From the NCBI RefSeq assembly GCF_002899455.1, contig NZ_PPFB01000001.1, positions 3,068,501 to 3,132,500 of the forward strand: 64,000 nt of DNA, given 5' to 3'. The translations under genes were made by a program, and so were the position numbers. Positions 63,500 through 64,000 of this stretch are shown one piece after another; the stretch's first letter is position 1, and each line of letters starts with the position of its first letter. This DNA is from Streptomyces sp. DH-12. Lineage in GTDB: Bacteria; Actinomycetota; Actinomycetes; Streptomycetales; Streptomycetaceae. The notes under the pieces were generated by a model. It was not told the origin of the DNA. It worked only from the letters and a program-made list of their open reading frames with translations, and made no database searches.

Positions 63500-64000
63500 T
63501 CAGGGCGACGGGCACGGCGCCGACGGGGGGCAGAAGTGGGCGACCGCCGTGAGGACCAGGGCGAGTTCGGGGTCGATGCCGTCCGTGGGGGCGCCGTACG
63601 CGGCGATGGCGTACACCTTGCCGTCGGCCGGTGAGCGGAAGCGCACGTCCTGGACGTGCCAGCTGCCCACGTCGGGCTCTCCGCGCAGCGAGTCGGCGCG
63701 GTACTCGAGGCGCAGGCCGGACACTCCCTCCGTCTCCAGGGGCGCCAGCGCGACCTTCTCGAAGCCGTCCGCCTTCGGTGTGCGGTCGGACAGGTACAGG
63801 TCGAAGGACTCCTCCGGCGAGCGCTCCTCGACCTCGTACACCTGGAGGCGGCGGAGGCCGTCCGGGCTGCGGTAGTTGACGACGTCGAAGCCGTGCTGGG
63901 AGGGCACCGCCTCCCGTTCCCAGCCCGTCGGGCGGGCGACGGTGAAGCCCTCGGCGTCACGGTGCAGTCCGAAGCCCTCGGGGAGGGACGACGGCTCGGG
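63500..64000 (-). CDS. C-terminal part of a larger protein (cut by window end)
   Basis: 167 codons without a start are present, reading LPEGFGLHRDAEGFTVARPT near the window edge, then VVNYRSPDGLRRLQVYEVEE, LRLEYRADSL, GSWHVQDVRFRSPADGKVYA and ending VAHFCPPSAPCPSP. The GFTVARPTGW/VVNYRSPDG pattern resembles the extracellular C-terminal domains of actinobacterial Ser/Thr protein kinases and related lipoproteins, but no kinase part is visible. The frame runs past 64000, so the GTG at 63907 is unlikely to be the real start. Confidence 0.75.
   Translation of the reverse strand, partial: PEPSSLPEGFGLHRDAEGFTVARPTGWEREAVPSQHGFDVVNYRSPDGLRRLQVYEVEERSPEESFDLYLSDRTPKADGFEKVALAPLETEGVSGLRLEYRADSLRGEPDVGSWHVQDVRFRSPADGKVYAIAAYGAPTDGIDPELALVLTAVAHFCPPSAPCPSP

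Overview
The window looks like the conserved core chromosome of a Streptomyces species. GC content is very high, third codon positions are almost all G or C, GTG starts and ATGA/GTGA stop-start overlaps are common, and gene content and order resemble, from memory, the S. coelicolor region around SCO4837 to SCO4887 read in reverse. No rRNA, tRNA, insertion sequence, prophage or CRISPR array was seen.

Layout: (1) 0-5.9 kb, minus strand: a BMP-type (probably nucleoside) ABC importer with permease start, double ATPase and two tandem substrate-binding lipoproteins, then an M20 amidohydrolase. Three copies of a CTACGCGCGT-type element precede the transporter genes. (2) 6.2-18.5 kb: a nonulosonic (sialic/Kdn-like) acid cell-wall polymer cluster. 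A minus-strand arm carries a sialyltransferase-like protein, a NeuB-family synthase, a NeuA-HAD fusion and a glycosyltransferase. A divergent plus-strand arm carries two successive GT2 + polysialyltransferase-family pairs, an acyltransferase and a methyltransferase. (3) 18.5-24.2 kb: TetR and its divergent FAD monooxygenase with two operators, a LysE exporter, an acyl-CoA mutase behind 11-bp repeats, and a lipoprotein L,D-transpeptidase. (4) 24.4-28.5 kb: two tandem modules, each an ECF sigma factor plus a single-pass membrane protein, rich in low-complexity repeats. (5) 28.6-32.9 kb: small conserved proteins, a GH20 hexosaminidase and an OHCU-decarboxylase-like protein. (6) 33.1-36.6 kb: sdhCDAB. 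(7) 36.7-43.4 kb: a two-component system facing an MFS/FAD-monooxygenase operon and sharing a palindrome with it, then a membrane protein, a DCC oxidoreductase and a TetR behind two TTGAAC palindromes. (8) 43.6-46.7 kb: metallophosphoesterase, small membrane protein and D-Ala-D-Ala carboxypeptidase. (9) 46.6-51.7 kb: a nearly complete decaprenyl-phospho-arabinose pathway (GtrA, UbiA, PAP2 | DprE1, DprE2) with a YihY protein. (10) 51.7-57.4 kb: 2'-5' RNA ligase family protein, trpS, an odd truncated sigma factor, glyA under a ZTP riboswitch, and a YgiB/YgiC-like pair. (11) 57.6-64 kb: a MocR regulator and a divergent AhpD-like protein carrying an in-frame short repeat, a choline-to-betaine type oxidase/dehydrogenase pair, and the end of a gene leaving the window.

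Much of the window concerns the cell envelope: polymer synthesis (regions 2 and 9), peptidoglycan remodelling (L,D-transpeptidase, carboxypeptidase, hexosaminidase) and envelope-type regulators. The most noteworthy signals are the palindrome linking the two-component system to the efflux operon, the twin sigma modules, the duplicated GT2/polysialyltransferase pairs, the DPA pathway in a genus not known for arabinogalactan, the ZTP riboswitch, and a repeat inserted in frame in a coding sequence.
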